A DNA stretch of 64,000 bases from Bradyrhizobium iriomotense (GCF_018129405.1 NZ_JAFCLP010000011.1:1-64000), one strand, 5' to 3'. Counted from the stretch's first letter, positions 31,783 through 44,323 are shown. Program-made: numbers and translations. Notes: generated by a model from the letters alone, not told the origin.

Positions 31783-32100
31783 TCACTTGCCGTCGTCCTT
31801 GGTCAGCAGCAACTGCCCGCGCTTCTTGATGGTCGCCTGCGCCATCTCGGCAAAGCGCTGCAACAGCCACGGCAAGACCACCTGAACCTTGACGTGATCG
31901 TCGGCGACGTCGACCTGACCGGTCGCGATCTGACCGAGCGCGCGGATGCGGAAATTCATGCTGTCGCCGCTCCAGCGCTCCTCCTCGACCTGCAGCACGG
32001 GAATGCTGGCGGCCGCGCGGCCAAGCCCGCTCTTGAGCCGGCGCACCGCCTCCTCGCGGCCGAGACGATGCGGAATGGAAACGACAAGCGGTGCTGACAT
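31783..32100 (-). CDS. Polyhydroxyalkanoic acid system family protein
   Basis: 105-aa protein of the PHA_gran_rgn type: S-I-P-H-R-L-G-R-E-E-A near the N-terminus, central W-S-G-D-S-M-N-F-R, and a C-terminal F-A-E-M-A-Q-A-T-I-K-K-R. Members are found near polyhydroxyalkanoate genes and have no established activity. Start at ATG 32100, giving the family's M-S-x-P-L-V-V beginning; a longer frame reaches 32163. Convergent with treY. Confidence 0.75.
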   Translation of the reverse strand: MSAPLVVSIPHRLGREEAVRRLKSGLGRAAASIPVLQVEEERWSGDSMNFRIRALGQIATGQVDVADDHVKVQVVLPWLLQRFAEMAQATIKKRGQLLLTKDDGK

Positions 32101-32168
32101 GGCCCTGCCCTCTGCTGCTTGATCCTCACTTAATGATGCCGGCTGCGACCATAAAGGTTCCATGCAAC

Positions 32169-32245
32169 TTGCACCTGTCGCCCCGTTTCAAAACCGGAAC
32201 TTTAAAACCTGCGGCAAGTTGCCCTCGCACACGGGACAGGTGCAA
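32169..32245. repeat. Spaced inverted repeat upstream of the DUF3309 gene
   Basis: TTGCACCTGTC (32169-32179) is repeated in inverted form as GACAGGTGCAA (32235-32245), with CCCGT-type bases extending the match (CCCCGT at 32181-32186, ACGGG at 32231-32235). The arms bracket the candidate promoter at 32196-32220. This suggests an operator or a large hairpin. Confidence 0.5.
32196..32220 (+). promoter_or_regulatory. Candidate EcfG-like promoter for the DUF3309 gene
   Basis: GGAAC (32196-32200), 16 nt, then AGTT (32217-32220), one base from the GGAAC-N16/17-CGTT consensus. The predicted leader is about 50 nt to the ATG at 32280. Confidence 0.5.
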
Positions 32246-32279
32246 ACGACCCTTTCCACAAGGGCTGGAGGAGACTCGC

Positions 32280-32444
32280 ATGTCAATCGGCACGATCATT
32301 CTGATCATTCTGGTCATCGCCCTGCTCGGCGGCTTCAGCGGCATTGGCGGCGGCCCGTTCTACGGCACCGGCTATTACGGCGGCGGCGGCCTCGGGCTGG
32401 TCATCATCATCCTGCTGATCCTGCTGCTGATGGGACGGATTTAG
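32280..32444 (+). CDS. DUF3309 family small membrane protein
   Basis: 54-aa protein with two hydrophobic segments (residues 5-17 and 38-51) joined by a glycine-rich loop containing G-G-G-P-F-Y and G-Y-Y-G-G-G-G. This is the DUF3309 pattern, a small membrane protein family of unknown function widespread in proteobacteria. ATG 32280 lies 6 nt after a strong GGAGGAG ribosome-binding site (32267-32273). Confidence 0.85.
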   Translation: MSIGTIILIILVIALLGGFSGIGGGPFYGTGYYGGGGLGLVIIILLILLLMGRI

Positions 32445-32455
32445 TTGCAGACTTC

Positions 32456-32573
32456 GTAGGGTGGGTTAGTTAGTCCGCGGCTGCGCGAAGCGCAGTCCGC
32501 GAGCGTAACCCACCACCTCTGTCTCTGCGGAAACCAAAGAGGTGGGTTACGCCTTACGGCTAACCCACCCTAC
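32456..32573. repeat. Intergenic palindromic repeat (GTAGGGTGGGTTAG type)
   Basis: The ends GTAGGGTGGGTTAG (32456-32469) and CTAACCCACCCTAC (32560-32573) are perfect inverted copies. A second inverted pair, GTAACCCACCACCTCT and AGAGGTGGGTTAC, lies inside. This is the known intergenic element type of Bradyrhizobium. It ends 1 bp before the ligD stop codon and may act as transcript end or stabiliser for the two converging genes. Confidence 0.85.
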
Positions 32574-32574
32574 T

Positions 32575-35235
32575 TCACTTCCCCGCCAGTTTCTTCATTG
32601 CGGCCTTGATCGACGTAGCCGCATCGTCATAGCCCTCCCAGGCCTTGGACCGGCCTAACAGGCCGGGTACGGTCCGCACCGTGTATTTCTTCGGGTCGAG
32701 ATCGCTCTTCACCTGCGCCCAGGTCACGGGCATCGACACGGTCGCGCCGGCACGCGCACGGGGCGACAGGGGCGCTACCGCCGTCGAGAGCCGATCGTTG
32801 CGGAGATAATCCAGGAAGGTCTTTCCGTTCCGCAGCTTCTTCGACATGTTGAGCAGATACCGTTCGGGGTCGTCATCGGCCATCCACTGGCAGATTCCTT
32901 GCGCAAACGCCTTGGCCTCCTTCCAGCTCACCTTGTCGCGCGCGCCGTGGAGCAGCGGCACCACGATGTGCAGGCCCTTGCCGCCGGTGGTCTTGCAAAA
33001 GCTCTCCATGCCGACAGCGGCGAGCCGCTGCCGCATCTCCTTGGCCGCCTCGACGACGTCGGCAAAGTCCACGTCCGGCGCCGGGTCGAGATCGAACACC
33101 AGTCGGCCCGGCGTGTCATAGGCATCCGGCGCGCAATTCCATGGATGCAGCTCGACACCACCGGCCTGCGCCACGGCCGCGAGCCCCTCGACCCGGTCGA
33201 TCTGCAAATACGGCTTGCGATCGCCGGACACTTTTGCCAGTTCGAGCAGGTTCGACGTGCCCTGCATCGCGTGCCGCTGGAAGAATTTTTCGCCGCCGAT
33301 GCCATCGGGCGCGCGCAGGATCGAACAGGGGCGGCCCTTGATGTGCTCGATCATCCATGCGCCGACGGCCTCGAAATAGCGCGCGAGGTCGAGCTTCGTA
33401 ACGCCCTCGCCGTCGCCGCCATCCGGCCATAGCTCCTTATCCGGCTTCGAAATCGCAACGCCCATCACCTCGGCGATGCTGCGGTCTTTCTTGCCTGTCT
33501 TCGGCATGACGCGCTTTCTGGCGGAAGGCTCTGCAAGCGCGGTATCGACAGGCGTCTCGGCCTCGACCTCCTCGGCCGGCTTGTCCTGCCGCAAGCCCTT
33601 GAACGCGGCCTGGCGGATATTGCCGTCGGCGGTGAAGCCGGCAAATTCGATCTCGGCAACGAGCTCCGGCTTCAGCCAGTGCACGTCGCGCGTCTTCTTC
33701 GGGGCATTCTTGCCGCCAAAGGGACTCTCCTTGCTCTCCATCGCCTTCAGCGACGGCATGATGCGCTTGACCGTGTCGGCGCCAAAGCCAGTGCCGACCA
33801 TGCCGACAAAGGCGAGATGATCACCGCGATGCACGCCGGCCATCAGCGAGCGGAATTTGCCGTCGGTGGTCTTGTAGCCGCCGATCACGACCTCATGGCC
33901 GGCGCGGCATTTGGCCTTGGTCCAGCTCTCAGTGCGGCCGGAGCGATAGGGCGCGTCGAGCTTCTTCGACACCACCCCTTCCAGCTCGAGCTTGCAGGCC
34001 GATTGCAGCACGGCATCGCCGCCGCTCTCGAAGTGCTCGACATAGCGGATCTGCGCCGACTTGCGCTTGCGCGCCTCCAGCAGCTCCTTGAGCCGCGCCT
34101 TGCGCTCGCGGAGCGGCAGCCGGCGGTAGTCGAGGCCTTCGGCAAACAGGAGATCGAAGGCAAAGAAGATGAGGTCCTCGGTCTTGCCGTCCGACAGTGC
34201 GGCCTGGAGCGAGGAGAAATTCGGCGCGCCGTTGTGATCGAGCGCGACGATCTCGCCGTCGATCATGGTATCCGGCAGCGCGCCCGCCTCCTTCGCGATC
34301 GAAGCGAACTTGCCGGTCCAGTCCAGGCCCTTGCGCGTCTTCAACGTCACCTCGCCGTCCTCGACCCGGAGCTGCACGCGGTAGCCGTCGAACTTGATCT
34401 CGTGGCACCAGCCGTTGCCGGCCGGCGGCCGCTCGACCGGCGTGCAGAGCTGCGGCGCCACGAAGTCCGGCATCGCCGAGACCTTCTTGGCGTTCGTGGC
34501 CGTCGTCGTCTTCTTTCCGGTCTTCCCGGCCTTCAAGGCCGTGCGCGGCGCCGGCTGGACGGTCCTGCCTTTCGTCTCCTCAGTCCGGTTGGACTGCCAC
34601 ACCGCATCCGCCTTAGCCTTAGCCTTACCCTTCGCCAGCATGAACGGCTTTGGCGCGCGGCCCTTACCTTCGGCGATCTGCTCCATCGCGCGGCCGGAGG
34701 CGACCGACTTATCCTCGTCGAGAATGTCGTTGTCCGCGCCCTCGCGGGCATATTCGTCGCGATGCTTGATCAGAAGCCAGTTGGTGCGCTTTTCGCCGCC
34801 GCGGTTGCGCATGCGCACCAGCACCCAGCTTCCCTGCAGCTTGTCGCCGTGGAGCGTGAACTTGAGGTCGCCCTTCTTAAAACCGGCTTCCGGATCTTCC
34901 GCCTCCCACGTGCCGCGGTCCCACAGCATCACTGTGCCGCCGCCATACTGGCCTTCCGGAATCGTGCCTTCGAAATCGCCATAGTCGAGCGGGTGATCCT
35001 CGACCTCGACCGCCAGGCGCTTGTCGTGGGGATCGAGCGAAGGCCCTTTCGTCACGGCCCAGGACTTGAACACGCCGTCGAATTCGAGTCGGAGATCGTA
35101 GTGCAGCCGCGTGGCATCATGCTTCTGAATCACGAAACGCCGCTGTTCCGATGGTGCCACCGCGGTCTTGCCGGATGGCTCGGGCGTCTTCTCGAAGTCA
35201 CGCTTCTGTCGGTAGGTGGAGAGTTTTCGCAGCAC
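32575..35235 (-). CDS. ligD: ATP-dependent DNA ligase D (NHEJ)
   Basis: 886-aa multidomain enzyme of bacterial non-homologous end joining. The order is 3'-phosphoesterase (about residues 30-175, with H-Y-D-L-R-L-E and G-G-G-T-V-M-L-W), ATP-dependent ligase (about 250-560, nucleotidyl-lysine K281 in H-E-I-K-F-D-G-Y-R), and archaeo-eukaryotic primase-type polymerase (about 590-886). A low-complexity Lys/Ala/Thr linker lies near 200-240. The start is set at GTG 35235, which gives the family N-terminus L-R-K-L-S-T-Y-R; the frame runs on upstream opposite ku, but that part is not credible. Divergent from ku. Confidence 0.93.
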   Translation of the reverse strand: MLRKLSTYRQKRDFEKTPEPSGKTAVAPSEQRRFVIQKHDATRLHYDLRLEFDGVFKSWAVTKGPSLDPHDKRLAVEVEDHPLDYGDFEGTIPEGQYGGGTVMLWDRGTWEAEDPEAGFKKGDLKFTLHGDKLQGSWVLVRMRNRGGEKRTNWLLIKHRDEYAREGADNDILDEDKSVASGRAMEQIAEGKGRAPKPFMLAKGKAKAKADAVWQSNRTEETKGRTVQPAPRTALKAGKTGKKTTTATNAKKVSAMPDFVAPQLCTPVERPPAGNGWCHEIKFDGYRVQLRVEDGEVTLKTRKGLDWTGKFASIAKEAGALPDTMIDGEIVALDHNGAPNFSSLQAALSDGKTEDLIFFAFDLLFAEGLDYRRLPLRERKARLKELLEARKRKSAQIRYVEHFESGGDAVLQSACKLELEGVVSKKLDAPYRSGRTESWTKAKCRAGHEVVIGGYKTTDGKFRSLMAGVHRGDHLAFVGMVGTGFGADTVKRIMPSLKAMESKESPFGGKNAPKKTRDVHWLKPELVAEIEFAGFTADGNIRQAAFKGLRQDKPAEEVEAETPVDTALAEPSARKRVMPKTGKKDRSIAEVMGVAISKPDKELWPDGGDGEGVTKLDLARYFEAVGAWMIEHIKGRPCSILRAPDGIGGEKFFQRHAMQGTSNLLELAKVSGDRKPYLQIDRVEGLAAVAQAGGVELHPWNCAPDAYDTPGRLVFDLDPAPDVDFADVVEAAKEMRQRLAAVGMESFCKTTGGKGLHIVVPLLHGARDKVSWKEAKAFAQGICQWMADDDPERYLLNMSKKLRNGKTFLDYLRNDRLSTAVAPLSPRARAGATVSMPVTWAQVKSDLDPKKYTVRTVPGLLGRSKAWEGYDDAATSIKAAMKKLAGK

Positions 35236-35290
35236 GACCGGTCCCGCTTCTCTTTCGGCGTTCGAGCCTATCACGGCAAGAGTCCCACCC

Positions 35291-35323
35291 GGAACCAAAA
35301 CCCGATCGCGAGGTTGGAGTTCC
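35291..35323. promoter_or_regulatory. Symmetrical double EcfG-like site between ligD and ku
   Basis: On the plus strand GGAAC (35291-35295) is followed after 16 nt by GGTT (35312-35315). On the minus strand GGAAC (35319-35323) is followed after 16 nt by GGTT, read leftwards to about 35299. Both match GGAAC-N16-NGTT with one mismatch in the minus-10 element, and the two overlap almost completely. Predicted leaders are about 30 nt to ku and about 55 nt to ligD. Confidence 0.5.
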
Positions 35324-35352
35324 AAAACGTCTTGAAAACGCTGGAGAATGGA

Positions 35353-36237
35353 ATGGCCCCCCGTGCCTATTGGAAGGGAACGTTGAAGCTGTCGCTGGTC
35401 AGTTGCCCCGTCGTGCTCTATCCCGCGACGACGGCCGCCGAGAAGACCCGGTTTCACATGATCAACCGCGAGACCGGCAATCGTCTCAAGCAGCAGATGG
35501 TCGATGCCGAGACCGGCGACGTCGTCGAGAGCGACCAGAAGGGGCGCGGCTACGAACTGCGCAAGGGCAAATATGTGGAGGTCGAGCCGGAGGAGCTCGA
35601 GGCGGTGCAGATCGAGAGCAATCACACCATCGACATCGAGAGTTTCGTGCCGAGCGAGGAAATCGACCAGCGCTATCTCAACCATCCCTATTACATCGCG
35701 CCCGACGGCAAGGCCGCGGTCGACGCTTTCGCGGTGATCCGCGATGCCATGAAGGATCAGGATCGCGTGGCGCTCGCCAAGATCGTGCTCACCAACCGCG
35801 AGCACATCATCGCGATCGAGCCGCTCGGCAAGGGCCTGCTCGGCACCACGCTGCGCTACCCTTACGAGCTCCGCGACGAGGACCAGTTCTTCGACGACAT
35901 CAAGAGCCCCAAGATCACCAAGGACATGGTCGAGCTCGCCGGCCACATCCTGCACACCAAGGCCGCGCATTTCGATCCCGCCGAATTCAAGGACGAGTAT
36001 GAGAACGCGCTGAAGGCGCTGGTGAAGCGCAAGGCCAGCGGCAAGACGATCGAGCTGCCCGAGCCGGAGGAGCGCCCGAGCAACGTCGTCAGCCTGATGG
36101 ATGCGCTGAAGCAGAGCCTGAAGGGGCGCGGCGGGAAGAAGGCGGCAGCGAAGTCACACGCGCGGCGCGCCACGGGACGGCATCGAGCCGCGAGGAAGAC
36201 GCACCGGGCAGCCGCGAGACATCGGAAGGCGGGGTGA
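35353..36237 (+). CDS. ku: Non-homologous end joining protein Ku
   Basis: 294-aa prokaryotic Ku, the homodimeric DNA-end-binding ring that recruits LigD. The Ku core runs from [12 protein letters not shown] through about residue 255. The last 30-40 residues form a Lys/Arg/His/Ala-rich tail, the DNA-binding type extension. ATG 35353 is preceded by GGAGA at 35343-35347; the long frame upstream overlaps ligD on the other strand and is spurious. Divergent from ligD across a 117-bp region that holds the double promoter. Confidence 0.95.
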   Translation: MAPRAYWKGTLKLSLVSCPVVLYPATTAAEKTRFHMINRETGNRLKQQMVDAETGDVVESDQKGRGYELRKGKYVEVEPEELEAVQIESNHTIDIESFVPSEEIDQRYLNHPYYIAPDGKAAVDAFAVIRDAMKDQDRVALAKIVLTNREHIIAIEPLGKGLLGTTLRYPYELRDEDQFFDDIKSPKITKDMVELAGHILHTKAAHFDPAEFKDEYENALKALVKRKASGKTIELPEPEERPSNVVSLMDALKQSLKGRGGKKAAAKSHARRATGRHRAARKTHRAAARHRKAG

Positions 36238-36246
36238 ACAGGCCTC

Positions 36247-36353
36247 GTCATTCCGGGGCGATGCGAAGCATCGAGCCCGGAATCCATCGTGACAAGCATC
36301 CCCAAAGAGAGATGGATTCCGGGCCCGCGCCAAGGGGCGCGTCCCGGAATGAC
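36247..36353. repeat. Intergenic palindromic repeat (GTCATTCCGGG type)
   Basis: It starts GTCATTCCGGGGCG and ends CCCGGAATGAC, with an inner pair CCCGGAATCCATC / GATGGATTCCGGG. This is a very common palindromic element in Bradyrhizobium and relatives. It lies between the convergent ku and kdpE genes. Confidence 0.85.
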
Positions 36354-36361
36354 AGCGGGGC

Positions 36362-37051
36362 CTAATCCCCCGCCTTCAGCCGGTAGCCGATCCCCGTCTC
36401 GGTCAGCACATATTGCGGACGCTCGGGATCGGCCTCGATCTTCTGCCGGAGCTGGCGGACATAGACGCGTAAGTATTGCGCGTCGGTCAGCTCGTCCCAC
36501 AGCTCCTTCAACAAGAACCGATGGGTCAGCACCTTGCCGGCGTGCTGCACCAAGACGCGCAGCAGCTCATATTCCTTCGGCGACAGTTTGATGTCGCGCT
36601 CGCCGACCTTGACGATACGGCGGACGAGATCGACCGAGAGATCGCCGGTGCGAAACACCGGGCGCTCGCCCTGGACCTGGAGCTGGTGCCGCAGCGCAGC
36701 GCGCAGGCGCGCCAGAAGCTCGTCCATGCCGAACGGCTTGGTCAGGTAATCGTCGGCACCGAGATCGAGCGCCTGCACCTTGCCGGCCTCGTCGCCCCGG
36801 CTCGACAGCACCACGATCGGCACGGCCTCGTTGCGGGCCCGGATGGTGCGCAGCAGCTCATGGCCCTGAATGTCGGGCAGGCCGAGATCGAGGATGATCA
36901 GTGCGGGCTCTTCGGCGAGCTTTTCCAGCGCCGACTTGCCGTTCGGTGCTTCCAATATCTCATAGCCCTGCGTCGTCAGTCCCATCCGCAACAATTTGCG
37001 GATCGGCGGCTCGTCGTCGATGACCAGGACCTTGATCGCGGCGGCACTCAT
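36362..37051 (-). CDS. kdpE: Two-component response regulator KdpE
   Basis: 229-aa OmpR-family regulator of the kdp operon. Receiver domain about 1-120 with phospho-acceptor D55 in I-L-D-L-G-L-P-D; winged-helix DNA-binding domain about 130-229 (L-S-P-K-E-Y-E-L-L-R-V-L, then Y-L-R-V-Y-V-R-Q-L-R). OmpR-type proteins bind direct repeats about 11 bp apart, and such a box lies upstream of kdp and of three neighbouring units here. It is last in the operon and overlaps kdpD by 4 bp. Confidence 0.96.
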   Translation of the reverse strand: MSAAAIKVLVIDDEPPIRKLLRMGLTTQGYEILEAPNGKSALEKLAEEPALIILDLGLPDIQGHELLRTIRARNEAVPIVVLSSRGDEAGKVQALDLGADDYLTKPFGMDELLARLRAALRHQLQVQGERPVFRTGDLSVDLVRRIVKVGERDIKLSPKEYELLRVLVQHAGKVLTHRFLLKELWDELTDAQYLRVYVRQLRQKIEADPERPQYVLTETGIGYRLKAGD

Positions 37052-39771
37052 GCGGCGGTATCCAATGCGTGGGTCTGAGCCGGAACCGGCAGACGGATGG
37101 TGAGGATCGCGCCGCTCCGGTCATTGCGGTTGGCGGCCGAAATCGTGCCCCGCATCGCTTCGACGAAGCCGCGGGAGATGGCGAGCCCGAGGCCTGTGCC
37201 GGGACGGACATGATCGCCCTTCTGCGCACGGTAGAACTTGTCGAACACGCTCTCGAGCTCGTGGGGCGGAATGCCGTCGCCTTCGTCGGCAACCTCCACC
37301 ACCACCTGATCCCGCTCGCGCCGGCTCCGGATCGAGATGATGGTGTCGGGCGGCGAGTATTTCGCTGCATTGTCGAGCAGGTTGAACAGCACCTGCTCGA
37401 ACAGCACGGCATCCAGCTGCAGCATCGGCAGATCGGCGGCCAGCACCAGCTCGACCTTGTGCGCGGTCAGGATCTTGCTGGCGCGGCGCAGCGCGCTGCC
37501 GATGATCTCGCCGAGATCGTGCAACGCCGTGTTGGGCACGATGGCGCCGGACTCGAGCTTCGTCATGTCGAGGAGATTGGCGATGAAGCGGTTGAGCCGC
37601 TCGGATTCATCGATCACGGTGGCGAGCAGGTCGCGCTTCTCGGTGTCGGACAAGGCACCGGCGAGATCGCGCATGGTCGAGGCCGCGCCCAGCACGGAGG
37701 CGAGCGGAGTCTTCAAATCGTGCGAGATCGAGGTCAAGAGCGCCGAGCGCAGCCGCTCGGATTCGACGGTGCGCTTGACGCGATCCATGTCCTCGACCAG
37801 CAGCACGCGCTCGATCGCGAGCGCGCCCTGGTCGACCAGCGCATCCAGCAGTCGGCGTTGATCCGGCGTCAGCAGCGGGCCGGTGCGGTCGTTGTCGATG
37901 CCGATGGCGCCGATCAGGCCGCGCCCGGTGCGCATCGGCAGGAACAGCCGTTTGGCACCCGGCAAGGTGTCCGAGCCTCGGCCGGCGGAGCGATCATTGC
38001 TCCAGGCCCAATTGGCGGCGGCAAGATCGGCCTGATCGAGCTCATCCTCCGGCGGATAGCCGGACTTGACCGTCAGCAGGCCCTCTTCCGGCAGCAGCAG
38101 CACCACGCGGACCTTCAGCATCAGTGCGATCTGGTAGGCCGTCGCCCACAGCACATCGTCTAGCGTGGCCGTGCCGGCGAGCTTGCGGCTGAAAGCATAG
38201 AGCTGCTCGGTCATCCTGATCCGGCCGATCGCCGTATCGGCCTGCGTGCGCACGCGCGCCGCGACATTGGAGACGATCATCGCCACCACCATGAACAGCA
38301 CGAAGGCGGCCACGTTGGTCGGGTCGGTGATCGTGAAGGTGTAGATCGGCGGCAGGAAGAAGAAATTATAGGACAGCGAGGCCGCGACGGTGGCAAGCAG
38401 CGACGGCCACAGGCCATAGCGGACCGCGACCGCCACCACCGCCGTCAGCAGCACCAGGTCCACGTTCTCAATGCCAAATCTCGGCTGAATCAACTCGGCT
38501 GCGCCGAGCCCGACCAGCACGATGCCGAGCGCCTTCAGATAGGGCAGCGGATTGAACGGCTCGGATCGTGCTGCGGTCTGCACCGCCGTCTTGGGCGCCG
38601 CTTCTGCAGAGAGCTCGTCGCCGGGAATGACGTGAACGCTGATGTTGCCCGCGCGGCGGACCAGATCATGCACCACCGAGCCGCGCGTCATCTCGAACCA
38701 GCGCGAGCGGGTCGACTTGCCGATCACGATCTGGGTAACGTTGTTGGCTTGCGCGAAATTGATGAGGTCGTCGGCGATGCGGCCGCCGACGGCGGGAATT
38801 GTCAAAGCTTCGCCGCCCAGCGATTCCGCGAGCCGCAGCGTATCGGCGAGCCGGTCGCGCTCCTCGTCGGACAATTGCAGGGATCTCCGGGTCTCGATCG
38901 AGATCGCGGTGAAAGGTGCATGCAGCCGGTCGGCCAGCCGCTTGGTATAGCGCACGAGGCCGGCGGCACGCGGATCCTCGCTGACACAAACCAGGATGCG
39001 CTCGCCCGCGGCCCAGGGACCGGCGATCGCATTCGCCTGCATGTGGGTGAGCAGCTGCTCGTCGACCCGTTCGGCCGTCCGCCGCAGCGCGAGCTCGCGC
39101 AGCGCGGTCAGATTGCCGGGCGAGAAATAATGCTCCAGCGCCCGCTCGGCCTGTTTGGGGACGTAGACCTTGCCCTCCCTCAGCCGCTGGATCAGATCGT
39201 CAGGCGTGAGGTCGATCAGCTCGATGGCGTCGGCGCGGTCGAACACCGAATCCGGCACGGTCTCGCGCACCCGCACATGGGTGATCTGGGCGACGACGTC
39301 GTTCAGGCTCTCGATGTGCTGGATGTTGACGGCGGTGTAGACGTCGATGCCGTGGGAGAGCAGCTCCTCGACGTCGAGATATCGTTTGGGATGGCGGCTG
39401 CCCGCCGCGTTGGTGTGGGCGAGCTCATCGACCAGCGCGATTTGCGGCCGGCGCGCGATCACGGCGTCGAGGTCCATCTCCTCGACCGTCTGGCCGCGGT
39501 AATCCAGCCTCTTGCGCGGGATCACTTCCAGCCCCCGCACCAGCGCCTCGGTCTCGGCGCGGCCATGGGTCTCGACGAAGCCGACCACGACGTCGATGCC
39601 GGCCTTGCGCCTGGCGTGGGCGCTCTGCAGCATCTCGTAGGTCTTGCCGACGCCGGGGGCGGCGCCGACGAAGATCTTCAGCTTGCCGCTCGCGCTTTCC
39701 TCCCGGCGCGCAGCTTCCAGCAGCGCCTCGGGAGACGGACGTTGTTCGGGATCGCGGCGCTCTCGGACCAT
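37048..39771 (-). CDS. kdpD: Sensor histidine kinase KdpD
   Basis: 907-aa K+-sensing kinase. The N-terminal KdpD domain has P-loop G-A-A-P-G-V-G-K-T (36-44), followed by a USP-like domain (about 250-380), four membrane segments (about 405-510), a GAF-like region, the HisKA domain with phospho-acceptor His near residue 680 in S-I-S-H-D-L-K-T-P-L, and an ATPase domain ending with G-T-G-L-G-L-A-I. Normal length. It phosphorylates KdpE under potassium limitation or osmotic stress. It starts 40 bp after kdpC and overlaps kdpE. Confidence 0.97.
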   Translation of the reverse strand: MVRERRDPEQRPSPEALLEAARREESASGKLKIFVGAAPGVGKTYEMLQSAHARRKAGIDVVVGFVETHGRAETEALVRGLEVIPRKRLDYRGQTVEEMDLDAVIARRPQIALVDELAHTNAAGSRHPKRYLDVEELLSHGIDVYTAVNIQHIESLNDVVAQITHVRVRETVPDSVFDRADAIELIDLTPDDLIQRLREGKVYVPKQAERALEHYFSPGNLTALRELALRRTAERVDEQLLTHMQANAIAGPWAAGERILVCVSEDPRAAGLVRYTKRLADRLHAPFTAISIETRRSLQLSDEERDRLADTLRLAESLGGEALTIPAVGGRIADDLINFAQANNVTQIVIGKSTRSRWFEMTRGSVVHDLVRRAGNISVHVIPGDELSAEAAPKTAVQTAARSEPFNPLPYLKALGIVLVGLGAAELIQPRFGIENVDLVLLTAVVAVAVRYGLWPSLLATVAASLSYNFFFLPPIYTFTITDPTNVAAFVLFMVVAMIVSNVAARVRTQADTAIGRIRMTEQLYAFSRKLAGTATLDDVLWATAYQIALMLKVRVVLLLPEEGLLTVKSGYPPEDELDQADLAAANWAWSNDRSAGRGSDTLPGAKRLFLPMRTGRGLIGAIGIDNDRTGPLLTPDQRRLLDALVDQGALAIERVLLVEDMDRVKRTVESERLRSALLTSISHDLKTPLASVLGAASTMRDLAGALSDTEKRDLLATVIDESERLNRFIANLLDMTKLESGAIVPNTALHDLGEIIGSALRRASKILTAHKVELVLAADLPMLQLDAVLFEQVLFNLLDNAAKYSPPDTIISIRSRRERDQVVVEVADEGDGIPPHELESVFDKFYRAQKGDHVRPGTGLGLAISRGFVEAMRGTISAANRNDRSGAILTIRLPVPAQTHALDTAA

Positions 39772-39811
39772 GCTGTCAATATAATCATCTGCGCACCGCG
39801 AGCCTAGACCG

Positions 39812-40417
39812 CTACTTGGCTACGGCGCGATCCAGCGCGAGGTTCAGCGCCAGTACGTTAACGCGGGGTTCGCCCAGCAGGCCGAGGAAGCGGCCCTGGA
39901 CGTTGGCCGCCACGATCTGCTTCACGGCGTCCTGCGGCATATTCCGGGCCTTGGCGACGCGCGGCACCTGGAATTCCGCTGCTTCCGGCGAGATGTCGGG
40001 ATCGAGGCCGCTGGCCGACGTGGTGACCAGGTCGACCGGCACGGCAGCGTTCGGATTTTCGGCCTTCAGCTTGTCCACATCCTCCTTCAGCCGGTCGGCC
40101 AGCGCCTTGCTGGTCGGGCCGAGGTTAGAGCCGCCCGAATTGGCGGCGTTGTAGGGCGCCGATACCGTCTTGGTCGAATCATTCGGGTCCGGGGCCAGCG
40201 TCGCCGAGGGGCGGCCGTGGAAGTACTTGTCCTCCTTGAACTCCTGCCCGATCAGGGCGGAGCCGATCACCTTGCCGTCCTTCTCGATCAGGCTGCCCTG
40301 TGCCTTGGCGGGAAAGAGCGCGCTGGCGATGCCGGTCATGGCGAGCGGGTAGGCCAGGCCCGTGATGGCAGTGAGCACCAGCAAGAGGACGATGGCGGGG
40401 CGGATTTCTCTGAGCAT
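39812..40417 (-). CDS. kdpC: K+-transporting ATPase subunit C
   Basis: 201-aa KdpC, the small subunit of the KdpFABC pump with one N-terminal membrane segment (residues about 8-35) and a cytoplasm-distal domain. Conserved features: F-H-G-R-P-S-A-T near residue 67, S-G-G-S-N-L-G-P-T near 93, and [13 protein letters not shown] near 131. It sits 59 bp downstream of kdpB. Confidence 0.96.
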   Translation of the reverse strand: MLREIRPAIVLLLVLTAITGLAYPLAMTGIASALFPAKAQGSLIEKDGKVIGSALIGQEFKEDKYFHGRPSATLAPDPNDSTKTVSAPYNAANSGGSNLGPTSKALADRLKEDVDKLKAENPNAAVPVDLVTTSASGLDPDISPEAAEFQVPRVAKARNMPQDAVKQIVAANVQGRFLGLLGEPRVNVLALNLALDRAVAK

Positions 40418-40476
40418 GTTACGTCTCCTAAGTCTTCGTCATCGTGCGGGGCGCCGCGCGTCCCGCACGACGGCGA

Positions 40477-42591
<2,115 letters not shown>

Positions 42592-42615
42592 GGAGGTCAC
42601 TCCAAACAATCAGAG

Positions 42616-44319
42616 TCAGAAGACTTGGCCGGCGTTCATTGCGAGCTGCTCGACGATCGGGCCGAGCGCGAGCGCCGGGAAGAAGGTCAGGCCGCCCATG
42701 ATCAGGATGACGCCGACGACGAGGCCGACGAACAGGCCCCCGGTGGTCGGGAACGTGCCCATCGACGGCGGGATGGATTTCTTGGCAGCGAGCGAGCCCG
42801 CGATCGCCATCGCCGGGACGATCATCAGGAAGCGACCGACGAACATCGCTGATGCTCCCGTCAGGTTGTAGAACGGGGTGTTGCCGGTCAGGCCCGCGAA
42901 GGCCGAACCGTTGTTTGCCGTCTGCGAGGAATAGGCATACAGCACTTCCGAGAAGCCGTGCGGACCGGCATTCGCCATCGAGGCAACGCCCGTGGGCAGC
43001 ACCACCGCCACGGCCGACCAGCCCAGGATCATCAGCGGCAGGATCAGGATCGCGAGCATTGCCATCTTGACCTCCCGCGCCTCGATCTTCTTGCCGACAT
43101 ATTCCGGCGTGCGGCCGACCATCAGGCCCGCGACGAAGATCGCGAGGACGACGAACAGCAGCATGCCGTACATGCCGGCGCCGACGCCACCGACGATGAT
43201 CTCGCCGAGCTGCATGTTGATCAGCGGGATCATGCCGCCGATCGCGGTGAAGCTGTCATGCATGGCGTTCACCGCGCCGCATGAGGCGGCGGTGGTGATC
43301 ACGGCGAACAGCGAGGACGCGACGATGCCGAAACGGACCTCCTTGCCCTCCATGTTGCCGCCGGTCAGCCCCAGCGCCTGCAGCGTCGAGGTGCCCTGAG
43401 CTTCCGCCCAGTAGGCCACGGCCACGCCGGCGACGAACAGCACGCCCATCACGGCGAGGATCGCCCAGCCCTGGCGCTGGTTGCCGACCATGCGGCCGAA
43501 CACGTTGGTGAGCGCCGCGCCAAGTACGAAGATCGACAGCATCTGCACGAAGTTCGAGAGCGCGGTCGGGTTCTCGAAGGGATGAGACGCATTGGCGTTG
43601 AAGAAGCCGCCGCCATTGGTCCCTAACATCTTGATCGCGACCTGCGAGGCGACCGGACCGACCGCGATAGTCTGCTTGGCGCCCTCGAGCGTGGTCGCTT
43701 CGACGTAGTCTCCAAGCGTTTGCGGCATGCCCTGCCAGACCAGGAACAGCGTGAACACGACGCAGACCGGCAGCAGGATATAGAGCGTGCAACGGGTCAC
43801 ATCGACCCAGAAGTTACCGACCGTGCGCACGGACGCACGGGCGAAGCCGCGGATCAGGGCAACCGCCAGCACGATGCCGGTCGCCGCCGACAGGAAGTTC
43901 TGGTGCGTCAGGCCGACCATCTGGACGAGATAGGACAGCGTGCTTTCGCCGCCGTAGTTCTGCCAGTTGGTGTTGGTGATGAAGGAGATCGCGGTGTTGA
44001 AGGACAGGTCCTCCGCGACCGCGGACTGGCCGGCCGGATTGAAAGGCAGCACGGCCTGAAGGCGCATCAGTCCGTAAATGATGAGAAAGCCGCCGACATG
44101 GAACAGCAGCATGGCGATCGTATAGGTCATCCAATGCTGCTCGCGCTTCTCATCGACGCCGGAGATCCAGTAGATGCCGGCTTCAATGGGCCGCAGAACC
44201 GGCGACAGGAACGTGCGCTCGCCGTTGAAGACGCGCGTCATGTAGCCGCCGACCGGCTTTGTCAGCGCGACGATGATCGCGCAGTAGAGAATGATTTGGA
44301 GCCAACCGATCACAGTCAT
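42616..44319 (-). CDS. kdpA: K+-transporting ATPase subunit A
   Basis: 567-aa channel-like potassium-translocating subunit with about ten membrane segments. Selectivity-filter regions are recognisable: [23 protein letters not shown], and [10 protein letters not shown]. The ATG at 44319 is preceded by GAAGGG, which overlaps the end of a small upstream open frame. Confidence 0.97.
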   Translation of the reverse strand: MTVIGWLQIILYCAIIVALTKPVGGYMTRVFNGERTFLSPVLRPIEAGIYWISGVDEKREQHWMTYTIAMLLFHVGGFLIIYGLMRLQAVLPFNPAGQSAVAEDLSFNTAISFITNTNWQNYGGESTLSYLVQMVGLTHQNFLSAATGIVLAVALIRGFARASVRTVGNFWVDVTRCTLYILLPVCVVFTLFLVWQGMPQTLGDYVEATTLEGAKQTIAVGPVASQVAIKMLGTNGGGFFNANASHPFENPTALSNFVQMLSIFVLGAALTNVFGRMVGNQRQGWAILAVMGVLFVAGVAVAYWAEAQGTSTLQALGLTGGNMEGKEVRFGIVASSLFAVITTAASCGAVNAMHDSFTAIGGMIPLINMQLGEIIVGGVGAGMYGMLLFVVLAIFVAGLMVGRTPEYVGKKIEAREVKMAMLAILILPLMILGWSAVAVVLPTGVASMANAGPHGFSEVLYAYSSQTANNGSAFAGLTGNTPFYNLTGASAMFVGRFLMIVPAMAIAGSLAAKKSIPPSMGTFPTTGGLFVGLVVGVILIMGGLTFFPALALGPIVEQLAMNAGQVF

Positions 44320-44323
44320 GGCA

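Noticed and set aside
33679-35352. Long open frame in phase with ku, upstream of its ATG
   Set aside because: It lies opposite ligD; the Ku family begins at 35353, where a ribosome-binding site is present.
35236-35970. Upstream extension of the ligD frame
   Set aside because: Runs opposite ku and across the divergent promoter; the LigD family N-terminus fits GTG 35235.
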